Below are positions 49,439 through 49,460 of a stretch of DNA of 49,460 nucleotides, one piece after another. The position numbers and the translations under genes are program-made. Below the pieces are notes generated by a model, which was given only the letters and a program-made list of their open reading frames with translations, searched no databases and was not told where the DNA came from. How positions within the stretch are numbered: the first letter of the stretch is position 1; each line of letters begins with the position of its first letter. The stretch is from positions 1 through 49,460 of the forward strand of contig JALVTJ010000011.1 in the NCBI GenBank assembly GCA_027036005.1, read 5' to 3'. This DNA is from Nautiliaceae bacterium (GTDB lineage: Bacteria > Campylobacterota > Campylobacteria > Campylobacterales > Nautiliaceae).

Positions 49439-49460
49439 CAACACTAAACATTGTTATACC

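Overview
The window looks like ordinary chromosome from a low-GC member of the Campylobacterota. Gene content and order point to the thermophilic Nautiliales (Caminibacter/Nautilia/Lebetimonas type), although nothing here fixes the genus. Three gene blocks are, from memory, collinear with Campylobacter jejuni: fabH-plsX-rpmF-yceD-ndk-ferredoxin; truB-csrA-ispE; and the long run pseudouridine synthase, FlpA-like lipoprotein, trmB, ftsE, ftsX, EnvC-like protein, pyrH, rpoZ, spoT, tyrS, nitronate-monooxygenase-like protein, amidase. Genes are tightly packed, commonly overlap by 1 to 14 bases, and often start with TTG or GTG. I see no phage, insertion sequence, CRISPR array, rRNA or tRNA. No gene-free stretch exceeds 300 bases.

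Layout. 1-144: an 8-bp tandem repeat downstream of rplT. 145-4844: ribosomal proteins L20 and L35, a CBS/degenerate-GGDEF protein, the fatty-acid/phospholipid initiation operon, ndk and a ferredoxin. 4944-8518: metK and metE. 8577-12896: a TrkA-like protein, aroB, a family-4 uracil-DNA glycosylase and a probably N-glycosylated periplasmic protein. 12946-16006: tgt, a PilZ protein, rsmD and a small receiver-like protein. 16093-18800: flaG-fliD-fliS plus a small chaperone-like gene behind a sigma-28 promoter. 18788-20101: a Crp/Fnr regulator divergent from an exported rhodanese. 20125-23965: UvrD/PcrA helicase, truB, csrA and ispE. 24167-36897: the long Campylobacter-like block, which ends in a cell-wall amidase. 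36898-49378: carbonic anhydrase, pepD, cmoB, pyrB, pabB, glnA, a PabC-like gene, pepF, an SspB-like protein, a LysR regulator, rho and murI.

Functional links. FtsE, FtsX, a LytM protein without metal ligands and an Amidase_3 enzyme together form a plausible FtsEX-EnvC-amidase system for daughter-cell separation. Degenerate GGDEF, PilZ and CsrA proteins and the sigma-28 flagellar operon suggest layered control of motility. metE and metK supply methionine and S-adenosylmethionine, used by the methyltransferases TrmB, RsmD and CmoB encoded here (CmoB uses a derivative of it).

The observations most worth following up are: a periplasmic protein carrying eleven D/E-x-N-x-S/T acceptor sequons; a small SspB-like protein (possible ClpX adaptor); a hairpin at the predicted 5' end of metK mRNA; a palindromic operator at -41.5 of the rhodanese gene; and a pattern of short-unit or palindromic DNA inserted in frame into pabB, the pabC-like gene, truB and amidase coding sequences, with the same repeat types lying between genes.
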